64,000 nt of DNA from Aquimarina sp. Aq107. Lineage in GTDB: Bacteria; Bacteroidota; Bacteroidia; Flavobacteriales; Flavobacteriaceae. The stretch spans positions 248,001 to 312,000 of the forward strand of contig NZ_OX030782.1 in assembly GCF_943733665.1 (NCBI RefSeq), written 5' to 3'. Each line of letters opens with the position of its first letter. Position 1 is the first letter of the stretch. Under the pieces are notes generated by a model. That model had not been told where the DNA came from. It did not search any database and worked only from the letters and a program-made list of their open reading frames with translations. Made by a program: the position numbers and the translations under genes. Shown one piece after another: positions 52,775 through 63,484 of this stretch.

Positions 52775-55243
52775 TTAGTTTATCTGATAAATAAGAACAC
52801 TGTTTTCTTCTCCCTGAACAGCAAATTCTAGGTTTTTATCCTTATCCATATTACCGAGACTGATTACAGAGTTCCCATAAACTGGGAAATTAGGAAGTAG
52901 TTCTGCATTACTGTCATATACATATACTTTCTTGGCTTGTATATCTGTGATAGCTACATAGATTTTATTATTGATATAAAAAATTTGAGGTTTTGTATAC
53001 ACTCCAAAATCTAACTCTAAGGTTTTCTCTTTGATAGATAATTTGTTTTCAGAAAAAGTAACTAGCGTTTTGTTGGTAGAAACCAAGGAGCTATTTTGAT
53101 CTAATTCCTTATCTACTATGGTTACCGAACCATCGGATTGAACTTGTATTAGTTTTCCGTCTTTAGTAGTAGAGGTAAACTTATTTTGATATTGTTGCCA
53201 TTGATTTTTAGAAAAATCTATGTTTTGTTTTACATCTACTCTAGTTCTTCCTAAACGATCTAAAATATTTAATTTTCCATTTTCTTCGGATATAAGAATG
53301 TAGTCTTTACTGCCGATTCGGATATGTGTAGGAGGTATCACAAGATTGGTTTCAGTAGCTTTAAATCCAAAACCAGTAACTACTTTTCCTTCTGCATCTA
53401 GCATGGTAACTTCATTACCTTGTGTAATAATAATACGATATCGCTTATTTTTATCATAATCAAATAAGGATAACGGCTGGGTAATAGCTTTTTCGAATTT
53501 TTTAGGATATGAAGTAACATCTTTTCCATCCCTATCTACAAGATAAAGTGTGTTTTCGGTGTTAAATAACAATTGATATCTACCATTTTTATAAATATCT
53601 ATTTGTTGGATATCGCCCATAATGGCACCATTAATCTGTTTTTTCCAAAAAATAGTTCCTTTATCCGAGATTAGATAGAGATTGTTGTCTACATCTTGTA
53701 CTGCGATATCCATCCCTTTGGTTCTATGATTTTGTACCAATATGGGACTATTAAGGATTTTATTTTCTAATGTAGTGGACGCTGTTTGTGTGACCGAAGT
53801 GGCAGATCCTTTTGCTATATTTTTTTGTAAGACTCCATGAATATGAGCAAAGTTGTTTTCTTTTATAATCTGAAAAGCACCAATTTGATACCCATTAGTT
53901 TTAGCTTCTTTCCAAGGTTTTTGTTTATCTTCTTCTATAGTTTCAGCAATATACTCTTTGAGATGTTTAACAGTGCTTACCATTAAAATTGATGATTCAT
54001 CAGAAAGCTTTTCTAGTGTATTCGAGTAATAAGCTTGTTCTTGTAATACTGTTTTATTAAGGATGTTTGCTATAATAGTCTGTAAACCATTTTTAGAAGA
54101 AGCAAATACAATATGATTTTCATAACTGAAATAAAATTTAGCTTCAAATTCTGGAATCAATGGTTTTAATAATCCGGAAAATGTAGTGGTTTCATCATAA
54201 CTAAAAATATCAACGTTTCTATATGCTCCAGATGGAGATCCAGCTAGTTGTTCTAAAGTATTTTCTGATGCCAAAGAAGTAAATGTAACAATACTTTCAT
54301 TTTCTGTAAAAATCATACCGATTTCTGAAACTCCTGAGAATAAGTCATCGAGATCATCTGGGATATTTTCTATCTCTCTATCTTGAGCTAATGCTAAGTT
54401 CTTTTTTAGTGCATAAAAATCATCATACGTATAGGAAATAAAACCTTTAGCGGTAATCGGAGTAATTTTGGCAATTTGATTCTCTTGAGCGATGGTGTTA
54501 TCAAAAATTCCAATTGTAGTGGATAATGAATCTTTTTCTATAGCAATTCCATCAAGGTAAATGGCATTTTGCTCCATCTTAGCATCTACAGAAATCCAAC
54601 CACTGAAGTTTGATAACTGTGATAAGTCACTATTAGGAAGTAATGCATTCTGAATTTCTTTTAGTTCTTTTCCATTTGCTAAAACTGCTAATGGATTTTT
54701 GGAATCAGAAACTTCATACGCTTTTATAAGATCTTCTTGTACTGGGATTGTATTTTCTTGCTGACGTATTGCATTTTCAATTAATATCTGAGAAGAGGAA
54801 GCGATCAATAGACTATCTTGTTTGGTGGCATAGAAAGTTTGTTCACCAGAAATGACTTTATGGATCACTTTATTAGCATAATTTATAGTTTCAATGGTTC
54901 TTTTGTTTAAAGAATCTTTACCAATTATTACGGGATCAAATTTTGAAATATAAGTGTATTCGAAATCATTTTTACCTATTGGCGAAAAACAGAGTAATCC
55001 TTTAGACTGTTTTATTTGATCTAAAACTGGAAGATTTTTAAAATAAGTAAACAACGCTACGTCTTTATTTTTCTTTAATAAATCATTATCACGTAGCATA
55101 TTCTTTGCTTGTTCTAAATCATTTATTTTTAAGATTACTTGAGCATCTTTTGGTATGTAGTCAATAAGAGTGTTCGGTTTTTCGGTAGTCGTGTTACAAG
55201 CTAAAACAATTGTGGATAGTAGAATTACAACTATTTTTTTCAT
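52775..55243 (-). CDS. Large lipoprotein with C-terminal propeller-like region
   Basis: An 822-residue lipoprotein: the signal peptide ends in VLAC (Cys16). The N-terminal half (PNTLIDYIPKDAQVILKINDLE onward) has alternating strands and helices as in DUF3352-like envelope proteins. The second half (from about residue 500) has repeated short strands of PQQ/WD-propeller type, for example DKGTIFWKKQINGAI, LVDRDGKDVTSYP, MLDAEGKVVTGF and ILDRLGRTRVDV. ATG 55243 is preferred: the 28 codons upstream would bury the signal peptide. The role is unknown, possibly in protein or envelope quality control. Confidence 0.75.
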   Translation of the reverse strand: MKKIVVILLSTIVLACNTTTEKPNTLIDYIPKDAQVILKINDLEQAKNMLRDNDLLKKNKDVALFTYFKNLPVLDQIKQSKGLLCFSPIGKNDFEYTYISKFDPVIIGKDSLNKRTIETINYANKVIHKVISGEQTFYATKQDSLLIASSSQILIENAIRQQENTIPVQEDLIKAYEVSDSKNPLAVLANGKELKEIQNALLPNSDLSQLSNFSGWISVDAKMEQNAIYLDGIAIEKDSLSTTIGIFDNTIAQENQIAKITPITAKGFISYTYDDFYALKKNLALAQDREIENIPDDLDDLFSGVSEIGMIFTENESIVTFTSLASENTLEQLAGSPSGAYRNVDIFSYDETTTFSGLLKPLIPEFEAKFYFSYENHIVFASSKNGLQTIIANILNKTVLQEQAYYSNTLEKLSDESSILMVSTVKHLKEYIAETIEEDKQKPWKEAKTNGYQIGAFQIIKENNFAHIHGVLQKNIAKGSATSVTQTASTTLENKILNSPILVQNHRTKGMDIAVQDVDNNLYLISDKGTIFWKKQINGAIMGDIQQIDIYKNGRYQLLFNTENTLYLVDRDGKDVTSYPKKFEKAITQPLSLFDYDKNKRYRIIITQGNEVTMLDAEGKVVTGFGFKATETNLVIPPTHIRIGSKDYILISEENGKLNILDRLGRTRVDVKQNIDFSKNQWQQYQNKFTSTTKDGKLIQVQSDGSVTIVDKELDQNSSLVSTNKTLVTFSENKLSIKEKTLELDFGVYTKPQIFYINNKIYVAITDIQAKKVYVYDSNAELLPNFPVYGNSVISLGNMDKDKNLEFAVQGEENSVLIYQIN

Positions 55244-55330
55244 GTGTTTGTTTTCCTTTATATTCTTGATTCTATTCAAGTTGTTATTATGATTTAATAA
55301 CTTTCTTTTTACAATAACAGTTTTCAAAAA

Positions 55331-55343
55331 GCCTCTTAGAGGC
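55331..55343 (-). terminator. Terminator of rnhB
   Basis: GCCTC (55331-55335) and GAGGC (55339-55343) form a short G+C-rich stem with a TTA loop. On the minus strand TTTTTG follows. It lies directly after the rnhB stop and separates rnhB from the lipoprotein gene. Confidence 0.6.
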
Positions 55344-55352
55344 CAAAGATAA

Positions 55353-55955
55353 TTATTTGAATTCTAGCGCAAGCTGTTCTGGTAATAATCTAAAACTTTT
55401 TCTGTGATATTTAGTAATTCCATACTTTCGTATTGCCTCTCTATGTTCTGCTGTCGGGTATCCTTTATTTTTTTTCCAATTGTACATTGGGAATTCCTCG
55501 TGGATCTTTTCCATATATGCATCACGATATGTTTTTGCTAATACAGATGCCGCAGCAATATTCATATATTTTCCGTCACCCTTAATAACGCAAGTATAGG
55601 GTATATTATGATATGGTTTAAACCTATTTCCATCTACAGAAATATGCTCTGGCTGCGGTGTTAATTGTTCGATAGATTTTTGCATGCCTAATATAGAGGC
55701 ATTTAAAATATTAATTTTATCGATCTCTTCCATATAAATATGTGTCACACCATAGGTAATAGAGCAGTCTTCTAATAGTGGTCGTAGTATTTTGCGTTTA
55801 GCTTCGCTAAGTTGTTTGGAGTCGTTTAAGATTTCATTACTAAAATCATCGGGTAAGATAATGGCTGCTGCGGTTACTGGTCCTGCCAGACAACCACGAC
55901 CAGCCTCATCAGTGCCACATTCGATGAGATCAGGCTTTAATTTTAATTCGAGCAT
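55353..55955 (-). CDS. rnhB: Ribonuclease HII
   Basis: A 200-residue enzyme that removes RNA from RNA-DNA hybrids and single misincorporated ribonucleotides. The family motif [14 protein letters not shown] (from Gly14) holds Asp16 and Glu17 of the metal site. [19 protein letters not shown] and [13 protein letters not shown] complete the active site. The length is normal. The upstream TATCTTCG, 4 bases before the ATG on the minus strand, suggests a nearly leaderless mRNA. Confidence 0.96.
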   Translation of the reverse strand: MLELKLKPDLIECGTDEAGRGCLAGPVTAAAIILPDDFSNEILNDSKQLSEAKRKILRPLLEDCSITYGVTHIYMEEIDKINILNASILGMQKSIEQLTPQPEHISVDGNRFKPYHNIPYTCVIKGDGKYMNIAAASVLAKTYRDAYMEKIHEEFPMYNWKKNKGYPTAEHREAIRKYGITKYHRKSFRLLPEQLALEFK

Positions 55956-56046
55956 GATACGAAGATAATGTAAGAACTGAACATCAGAAAACTATTTTTA
56001 ATAATCGATAAAAAAACTTAGTATTAAAACGGGCAATTCATACCTA

Positions 56047-56075
56047 TTGACTTTCGTTAAAAAAGTATATTTTTG
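56047..56075 (+). promoter_or_regulatory. Promoter of the putative porin gene
   Basis: TTG (56047-56049), 18 bases, TATTTTTG (56068-56075), in line with the Bacteroidota consensus. The leader to ATG 56095 would be about 14 bases. Confidence 0.62.
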
Positions 56076-56094
56076 CCATCAGTTTACTATATAG

Positions 56095-58152
56095 ATGAAA
56101 AAGAACTTAGTATTTATAATTATACTTTTATTAGGATCCATAACCTTTGCCCAAGAAGGAAATGAAGAGGAGATAGATGGAGGAGGTACGAATATTCAGC
56201 AGAAACCGGACTTCGCTAAGAGCAAAAGGCCTTTAACCAAAAAAGGTAAGAGTAAACCTCCTATTACAGATTATAAAATCATAGATCTAAAAAATGATAC
56301 GACCTTTGTAGATACTACATTAACTATACAAAGGGATTATAATTTTAATTACTTGCGTAGGGATGATTTTGGTTTACAGCCTATCAATAATGTAGGGCAG
56401 ACATATAATAGTTTGGTTAAGATTGAGGAACGAGATCACGTATTACCACTTTTTGGTGCCAGAGCAAGGCATTTTAATTTTATGGAAGTTGAAGATATTA
56501 AGTATTACAATGTTCCTACACCACTAACAGAGCTATATTTTAAAACTACTTTCGAACAAGGGCAGCAGTTAGATGCTTTTCTTACAATTAATACTTCTCC
56601 TAGATTAAATCTTTCTATTGCATATAAAGGTAATAGGTCACTAGGTAAGTATCAACACGCATTGACCAGTACTGGTAATTTTAGAGCAATGGCTAATTAT
56701 AGTACTAAAAATGATAGATATAGAATCAAAACTCATTTTGTGTCTCAGGATTTGTTGAATCAGGAAAATGGGGGGTTATCAGAAAATGGGCTCAATCAAT
56801 ATCTTTCTAATACAGAAGAGTTTGAGGATGCAGATGAATTTTCTGATAGAGCTGCTATAGAAGTTAATTTTGAGAATGCTGAAAGTATTTTGTTGGGCAA
56901 AAGGTTTTATCTTAATCATAGGTATTCGATCATAAAGAAAACAGATAGCTCAAGTACGGATGTAGCAGTCGGTCATATTCTAGATATAACAGATAAGTCT
57001 TTTCAGTTTGACCAGGATGCAGCTAGTGATCTTTTTGGAACGTCTTATGAAACTACTGGTGCTCTATCAGATAAAGTAGCGTTAGAAGATTTTACGAATC
57101 AACTATTTTTAAATGTTGATAATGCCTGGTTAGGTAATTTAAGAGTTAATGCCGGATATTCTGATTATAATTATGGTTATAATACGATTGTTACTCTAGA
57201 AGGAGGAACTGATATCACAAATAGGATTAAAGGTAATGTACTTACGGTAGGTGGCTCCTATCAAAAGAATTACAAAGGATTTCAATTAGCTGCTAACGGA
57301 ATGTCAATCATCTCAGGAGATTTTGATGGGAATTTTCTAAATGCATCTGCAGGATATCAACTACGTGATTATGGGTTACAATTAGGAATTAGCTCAAATT
57401 CCACAGCTCCTAATTATAATTTCTTATTGTATCAAAGTGATTATGTGGGATACAATTGGCAGAACTTCAACAATGCTGATGAAGATGATAATTTTAAAAA
57501 TATAGAAACTCAAAAAGTTCAGGCGAATATCCAAGTAAAAAAGTTTGCAAATCTTGAAGCAAGTTTCACTACAATTGATAATTACACATATTTCACCAAA
57601 GGAACGGATTCTTTAACAGTTCCAGAGCAGTATGATGGTAAGGTAGAGCTCCTGAAATTGAAGCTTTCTCAAAACCTCAATTTTGGATGGTTGGGGATTG
57701 ATAATTCCATTCTATATCAAAACGTTTCTGGAGGAGAAGTTTATAGAGTTCCAAATGTAGTTACACGTAATAGTGTTTACTATCAAGATTATTGGTTTAA
57801 ACGCGCATTATTTTTACAAACAGGAGTCACTTTTAAGTACTATTCAGAATATGATGCCGATGGATATGATCCGGTATTATCAGAGTTTTATGTACAAAGT
57901 CAGAATGAGATTGATTATTTTGATCAATTTGATAATAGTGACCCTGATAATATTGTAGATACCAGACAAACTTTTGGTGGTTTTCCTCAATTTGATATAT
58001 TTTTTAATGCTAAAATTAGACAAACTCGAATCTACTTTAAGGTAGAAAATTTTGGAGAAGCTTTTAATCAGAATAACGAATTTTCTGCTCCAGGATATGC
58101 ACCACGTGATGCTGTTATTCGTTTTGGATTGGTATGGAACTTCTTTCTATAA
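56095..58152 (+). CDS. Putative outer-membrane porin (PF14121 type)
   Basis: A 685-residue outer-membrane protein. After the signal peptide (to about residue 20) comes an acidic, then a basic linker. The barrel part starts with FNYLRRDDFGLQPINNVGQTYN, a mark of the Bacteroidota putative porin family, followed by many amphipathic strands and a C-terminal AVIRFGLVWNFFL ending in a hydrophobic residue, as expected of a barrel. The substrate is unknown. It is transcribed alone from a good promoter. Confidence 0.85.
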   Translation: MKKNLVFIIILLLGSITFAQEGNEEEIDGGGTNIQQKPDFAKSKRPLTKKGKSKPPITDYKIIDLKNDTTFVDTTLTIQRDYNFNYLRRDDFGLQPINNVGQTYNSLVKIEERDHVLPLFGARARHFNFMEVEDIKYYNVPTPLTELYFKTTFEQGQQLDAFLTINTSPRLNLSIAYKGNRSLGKYQHALTSTGNFRAMANYSTKNDRYRIKTHFVSQDLLNQENGGLSENGLNQYLSNTEEFEDADEFSDRAAIEVNFENAESILLGKRFYLNHRYSIIKKTDSSSTDVAVGHILDITDKSFQFDQDAASDLFGTSYETTGALSDKVALEDFTNQLFLNVDNAWLGNLRVNAGYSDYNYGYNTIVTLEGGTDITNRIKGNVLTVGGSYQKNYKGFQLAANGMSIISGDFDGNFLNASAGYQLRDYGLQLGISSNSTAPNYNFLLYQSDYVGYNWQNFNNADEDDNFKNIETQKVQANIQVKKFANLEASFTTIDNYTYFTKGTDSLTVPEQYDGKVELLKLKLSQNLNFGWLGIDNSILYQNVSGGEVYRVPNVVTRNSVYYQDYWFKRALFLQTGVTFKYYSEYDADGYDPVLSEFYVQSQNEIDYFDQFDNSDPDNIVDTRQTFGGFPQFDIFFNAKIRQTRIYFKVENFGEAFNQNNEFSAPGYAPRDAVIRFGLVWNFFL

Positions 58153-58756
58153 TATATATAAACCTCCTGGTAAAGCTTATTTATTAGTTTATTAGTTGGT
58201 TGTTTTTTTACGAACCTTTCTTTTGGTCTTAATGGACATTGATAATATATTTTTTGAAATGATTCACAATATACGGACGTATAAAATTAGTCTACTCATT
58301 AAGTGTTTTTCTTGGACTCTCTGAAGTTTTTTACTCTACATATTTTTATTTTATACATACTTTGATATAATTTCTTTTTTTAAGAAGTAAGGTGGTTAGT
58401 TATAAAATGTTTTAGGTGTTTGCATAATGTTCATGAAGTAAGTCGGTATTATGAGAATATTTAAATTTTGGGAATATTCTTCTTTTATAAAATTATATTT
58501 AAGGAGGTTATTTTGTTAAATAACTATTAAGAAACCATTTTTTGATCAGATTATTAAAAAATAATTAACATTTAAAGGTATTAGTGTATTGAAAAAATCT
58601 ATAATACCAATATTATTTGTTTTGATCTTTTTTTAAGGTATTTTGAAAAGGTTAAATGTATTTAATAATCTGTTAATCATTATTTTATATAATTTTTTGA
58701 TTTTAAAAATTTAAGAATAAAATCTCACTTGTATATACTTTGTTAAGATTGATATA
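58153..58756. other. Long AT-rich leader region before the SusC gene
   Basis: About 600 bases, very rich in T and A, without a credible gene. No clear hairpin ending the porin gene was found. The length is more than a promoter needs and could hold regulatory sites for the polysaccharide locus, or a small RNA. I see no specific structure. Confidence 0.45.
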
Positions 58757-58790
58757 TTGCTAAATTTAGGTTAAGTTTATTGTAGCTTTG
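58757..58790 (+). promoter_or_regulatory. Promoter of the SusC/SusD operon
   Basis: TAGCTTTG (58783-58790) matches TAnnTTTG exactly. TTG at 58757-58759 is 23 bases upstream, slightly more than usual. The leader to ATG 58855 would be about 60 bases. Confidence 0.5.
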
Positions 58791-58854
58791 ACAAAATAAA
58801 TGTGAAAAAACAACTAAATGTTTATTTGTCTTTTCAGCTAATATTTTAAGCCTA

Positions 58855-61800
58855 ATGAGGAATATATTATTATATCTATTTGTGATCGCAACTCATTTTT
58901 GTGTTGCTCAGGAAAACACAGTGACGGGGAAAACTGTAAATTCAAAAAATGGAGAACCATTACCTTTTGTAAATATTATCAATAAAGCCAAAAATACAGG
59001 AACTACTTCTGATTTTGATGGTGTATTTTCAATTGTAGTAGAAAATGGAGAAACGTTAGAGTTCAGTTCAGTTGGTTTTAAAACAGTAACAATGGTAATT
59101 AAGGATACTGCTGTTTTGGATGTTCAAATGGATGAAGATGTTGCAGAATTAGAATCAGTAGTTGTAATTGGTTATGGTACGCAACGTAAAAAAGAGATTA
59201 CCGGATCGGTAAGTATTGTGGGTGATGATGTTGTTAGTGAATTACAACCTCAAATCGCAACAGAGGCGCTTAGAGGAACTGTAGCTGGAGTAGAGGTTTC
59301 TCAACAAGGAGGAAATCCTGGAGCTGCATTTAATATTAATATTAGGGGAATTTCGTCTAATAGCAATAATAGACCAGATATCTATGTGGATGGAGCACTT
59401 ACAGATTTTAATAATATAAACCCTGATGATATAGAGACATTTACTGTATTAAAGGATGCTCAAGCTGCAATATATGGTAGTACAGCTGCTAATGGTGTTA
59501 TTTTAATTACGACCAAAGCAGGAAGAAGAGGTCAAAAACCAAAATTATCCTATAGTAATTACTATGGTTTTCAGCAAGTAACAAAGAAAATTAATGTACT
59601 GAATGCAACAGAATACGCTTTAGTGCAAAATGAAAAATTTGTTAATGGAGGTGATCCTATACGTTTTACCAATATAGCTTCTTTAGGAAGGGGAACAGAT
59701 TGGCAGGAAGAAATTTTTAATACTGCAGCTGTTTTTAATCATGCACTTAGCATAAGAGGAGGAGGGGAAAAATATACTTACTTATTAAGTGGAGCTCATT
59801 TAGAGCAAGAAGGCGCAATCGGAGGTAGTAAAGCAAGATATCAAAGGGATAATGTACGTTTAAAATCAGATATATTTTTATCAGAGACTTTTAAAGTACG
59901 TACGGATATTAATTATTTATATACAGAAAATGGAGGAATCTTTGCGAATGGTTTAGGTTCAGTAACTTTTAATGCATTGAATTCCGAACCAACAATTCCA
60001 CTAAGAGATGATAATGGAGTGCTTAGTTTAGGATCTGCAGAGAGCTCTAATGAAGTGTTTAATCCAGTAACTCAGATCGAAAATACTTTTAATGAATTTA
60101 GTCAAAATCGATTTTCTGGTTTTCTAAATTTAGAATATGATATTATTCAAAATTTAGAGCTTAATGGAAGGCTTAATATCACTCATCAATCTGGAAAACA
60201 ACGTTCATTTACTCCTTCATTCGTGTATGGGCCAGGTAAAACAGCCAATGTAGACCCAGGAGAAAATACAGTTTTTGAACAAATAGATAATAACAACAAT
60301 TATGTGTTTGATTATTTTGCTACCTACAGTAATACATTTGCAGAAAATCATGATGTTACGTTAACAGCGGGAGGAAGTGCTCAACGTTTTTGGGGGTTTG
60401 GTTTTAACGGAGTAGCGTTCGATATTCCATTTAACTCATTTGATTTTGCAATATTAAGTAATGGTCGTCCATTTTCTCCATCAATAGATGATGATGAAAG
60501 ACCTAATCCTGATAACTTATTTGGGAGGTTCGAATACGCAAATACACGTTCTTCTTTATTTGGTAGATTTCAATACGGTTTTAATGGTAAATACTTGTTG
60601 TCAGCAGTTTTTAGAAATGATAGGTCATCTTTATTTGCTCCAGGTTTTGAGTCTGCAGATTTTTTTGGTATAACCGCTGGTTGGGTAGTTTCTGATGAGT
60701 CATTTATGGAAAATACAGGTATTACTTTATTAAAAATTAGAGGAAGTTACGGAGAACTAGGTAATGATAAAGCATTAGAAACAAGACAAGGTGTATTTAA
60801 TTTTGATCTACAAGGAGAAGGAGAGTTTCCAATCAATGGAGGTAATACCATTATTAGAGGGGCTGCTCCAGGATCTTTAGGAAACCCTTTCCTAAAATGG
60901 GAGGTAGCCAAACAACTTGATGTTGGTTTTGATTTACAACTTTTGGATGGTAGGTTTAATTTTGTCTTTGATTACTTTATTAAGGATACAGAAAATCAAA
61001 TAGTAGATGTTGACGTTTCTGGTATATTAGGAGGTGGTACTGCTGGAGCAGTTGTAGCTCCGCAAAATGTTGGTGATATACGTAATAAGGGTATGGAGTT
61101 TTCTGCGGATTATTCTTTTAATATAGGAAAGTTAGAAATTGGTTTAGGAGCAAATCTTACCGTTATAGATAATGAAGTAACCAAAGTTATTGGAGGAGAA
61201 TTTATAGAACAAAGTGGTTTTAGATTAGGGCAAGCCGCCGCAAGATTTCAAGAAGGGCTACCAGTAGGTTCTTTTTATGGGTTACAGACTGCAGGAATAT
61301 TTCAAACGCAAGAAGAAATAGACGACCACGCTACTTATAATTTAGGTGCAACTCCTGCTCCTGGTGATTTAATATTTGTGGATACTAACAATGATGGAGT
61401 TGTAGATAATGATGATAGAACGTATTTAGGTGATCCTCTGGGAGATTTTACTTATGGAATTAACCTGTCATTACAATATAAGGGTATTGATTTCTCAATA
61501 AGAGGATTTGGATCCCAAGGAAATGAATTACTTCGTTCATATGAAAGGGACAACCCTTTTGTAAACCAATTGGATTATGTGCTAGGTAGATGGACGGGTC
61601 CAGGGACGAGTAATGAAATACCAAGGTTAACTACAGAAACTACAAATAATGGATTGTTATCTACCTTTTTCGTAGAAGATGCATCTTATTTTAGAATAAA
61701 TAATATCCAGTTGGGGTATAGTATTCCTGTAGATCCTTTCAAATCAATTGGTTTAGAGAAGCTTAGAATATATATGTTGGCTACTAACCCATTTACTTTT

Positions 61801-61920
61801 ACAGAATATCGAGGGTATGATCCGGCAGCACAAACAGGTAATATTATAACAAGAGGAATAGATAATGGTTTTTATCCAGCTGTTAGTACTTACTCGATGG
61901 GTGTGAATGTTAATTTTTAA
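58855..61920 (+). CDS. SusC/RagA family TonB-dependent outer-membrane transporter
   Basis: A 1021-residue SusC-type transporter that imports oligosaccharides, powered by TonB. The signal peptide (to about 18) is followed by a carboxypeptidase-D-like regulatory domain (about 20-95; VTGKTVNSKNGEPLPFVNI), the TonB box region (SVVVIGYGTQRKKEITGSV near 99-117), the plug (ALRGTVAGVEVSQQGGNPG, IYVDG) and the 22-strand barrel to NVNF at the end. With SusD as lid it forms the uptake complex. It is the first gene of the polysaccharide utilization locus. The substrate cannot be read from the sequence. Confidence 0.96.
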   Translation: MRNILLYLFVIATHFCVAQENTVTGKTVNSKNGEPLPFVNIINKAKNTGTTSDFDGVFSIVVENGETLEFSSVGFKTVTMVIKDTAVLDVQMDEDVAELESVVVIGYGTQRKKEITGSVSIVGDDVVSELQPQIATEALRGTVAGVEVSQQGGNPGAAFNINIRGISSNSNNRPDIYVDGALTDFNNINPDDIETFTVLKDAQAAIYGSTAANGVILITTKAGRRGQKPKLSYSNYYGFQQVTKKINVLNATEYALVQNEKFVNGGDPIRFTNIASLGRGTDWQEEIFNTAAVFNHALSIRGGGEKYTYLLSGAHLEQEGAIGGSKARYQRDNVRLKSDIFLSETFKVRTDINYLYTENGGIFANGLGSVTFNALNSEPTIPLRDDNGVLSLGSAESSNEVFNPVTQIENTFNEFSQNRFSGFLNLEYDIIQNLELNGRLNITHQSGKQRSFTPSFVYGPGKTANVDPGENTVFEQIDNNNNYVFDYFATYSNTFAENHDVTLTAGGSAQRFWGFGFNGVAFDIPFNSFDFAILSNGRPFSPSIDDDERPNPDNLFGRFEYANTRSSLFGRFQYGFNGKYLLSAVFRNDRSSLFAPGFESADFFGITAGWVVSDESFMENTGITLLKIRGSYGELGNDKALETRQGVFNFDLQGEGEFPINGGNTIIRGAAPGSLGNPFLKWEVAKQLDVGFDLQLLDGRFNFVFDYFIKDTENQIVDVDVSGILGGGTAGAVVAPQNVGDIRNKGMEFSADYSFNIGKLEIGLGANLTVIDNEVTKVIGGEFIEQSGFRLGQAAARFQEGLPVGSFYGLQTAGIFQTQEEIDDHATYNLGATPAPGDLIFVDTNNDGVVDNDDRTYLGDPLGDFTYGINLSLQYKGIDFSIRGFGSQGNELLRSYERDNPFVNQLDYVLGRWTGPGTSNEIPRLTTETTNNGLLSTFFVEDASYFRINNIQLGYSIPVDPFKSIGLEKLRIYMLATNPFTFTEYRGYDPAAQTGNIITRGIDNGFYPAVSTYSMGVNVNF

Positions 61921-61943
61921 AAAGAAAGAAGCAAATTATAACT

Positions 61944-63461
61944 ATGAAAAATATTAAAAATACTTATTTAACGATAGTTGTGTCCATGGCTTTTGTTATG
62001 ATACCGCTATCCTGTAGTGAAGATTTTACAAATGTAGAACAAGAATTTGAAGTTGGAGTAGACGAATTTTTTCTTGAAGATGAGGCTTTTTTCGAATTGT
62101 TAATAAGCGCATATGATCCTTTGGCTTTTAGTTGGCAGACACAGCTTTTTGGAGAGTTTATGTCTGATAATGCTATAGTCGCTGGAGAAGATGGATGTCA
62201 GGATATTCCTGAGTTTCAAAGATTAGGTACATTAACACACACAACTACTAATATCGCTGTGGCACGCTTATGGGATTCTCTTTTTGGAGGAGTTTTTAGA
62301 GCTTCGTTTTTTTTAGATAATGCACAAACTAGGGAATTTGAAGATAAAGATGTATTTATAGCAGAAGCACGTTTTTTAAGAGCACTTTTTTATTTTGAGT
62401 TAGTCCGTAATTTTGGAGGTGTACCTCTAAAAGAATCCCGTTTTTTGCCAGGCGATGAAACAGCAATTCCTAGAAGTTCTATCGAAGAGACTTACGAATT
62501 TATCGAAAACGACCTTAATGCAGCAATTCCTGATCTTCCTATTGCTCAATCTCAAGTTGGTAGAGTTACCAGAGGAGGAGCTATGGCATTACTGGGAAAA
62601 GTAAAGTTTTACCAAGAAGACTGGGATGGTGCTATCGAAGCACTTACATCTGTTACCACGTTAGGGTTTTCTTTAATGCCTAATTTTGGAGATGTATTTA
62701 CTACAGCAGGTGAAAATGGTATTGAGTCTGTTTTTGAAATACAATATTCTAATGCAGAAGGTGGTAATTGGAATAATTGGCAAGAAAATGCTGAGAGTGA
62801 GGGTAATATAGGGGCGTTCTTTTCAGGTCCCCGTTTAAGTGGAGATCCGGTATATGATGCAGGTTTTAGTTTTAATATACCACAAGCTGATCTAGTAGAT
62901 TTGTATGTCACTACTGATAGCAGAAAATCTCCTACAATATTAAATTTACTTGAATATTTTGGTGTAACAACCGAACAAGAACTTATTGATAGTGCAATAG
63001 AATATACCCCAGGATGTGAAACGGATAGAGGATTTTATTTCAATAAAATTATTCCGCGTACTGGAGAGATAGACGGAGCTAATCAATTTGCTCGATCTCC
63101 TTACAATCATAGGTATATAAGATACGCTGATGTGCTGTTAATGTTAGCGGAAGCACATAATAGAAAAGCCGCACCGAATGAGAACTTAGCCAAGAGTTTT
63201 TTACGTCAGGTTGTAGACAGAGCACATGGTGCTGGAGTAATAAGTATTCCAGAATCAGGAATGCAACTTACACAAAGAATCTGGGATGAAAGAAGATTGG
63301 AATTTGCCGGAGAAGGTGATAGATTTTATGATTTGATAAGAACAAATCAAGCAGCAAGTAGGCTTCCTAATTTTGAAATAGGGAAGCATGAGTTATTTCC
63401 TATACCGCTAGATGAGATTCAGTTTTCTCAAGGGAATTGGGCGCAAAACCCAGGTTGGTAA
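61944..63461 (+). CDS. SusD/RagB family glycan-binding lipoprotein
   Basis: A 505-residue surface lipoprotein (lipobox LSC, then SEDF) that captures glycan fragments and closes the SusC barrel. TPR-like helices of the SusD fold cover most of the protein (LFGGVFRASFFLDNA, RFLRALFYFELVRNFGGVPL). The C-terminal RagB/SusD marks are RYADVLLMLAEAHNRK, RIWDERRLEFAGEGDRFYDLIR and HELFPIPLDEIQFSQG. It follows SusC after 23 bases and is in the same operon. Confidence 0.96.
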   Translation: MKNIKNTYLTIVVSMAFVMIPLSCSEDFTNVEQEFEVGVDEFFLEDEAFFELLISAYDPLAFSWQTQLFGEFMSDNAIVAGEDGCQDIPEFQRLGTLTHTTTNIAVARLWDSLFGGVFRASFFLDNAQTREFEDKDVFIAEARFLRALFYFELVRNFGGVPLKESRFLPGDETAIPRSSIEETYEFIENDLNAAIPDLPIAQSQVGRVTRGGAMALLGKVKFYQEDWDGAIEALTSVTTLGFSLMPNFGDVFTTAGENGIESVFEIQYSNAEGGNWNNWQENAESEGNIGAFFSGPRLSGDPVYDAGFSFNIPQADLVDLYVTTDSRKSPTILNLLEYFGVTTEQELIDSAIEYTPGCETDRGFYFNKIIPRTGEIDGANQFARSPYNHRYIRYADVLLMLAEAHNRKAAPNENLAKSFLRQVVDRAHGAGVISIPESGMQLTQRIWDERRLEFAGEGDRFYDLIRTNQAASRLPNFEIGKHELFPIPLDEIQFSQGNWAQNPGW

Positions 63462-63484
63462 TATTTTAATCAAGAGCAAGAAAA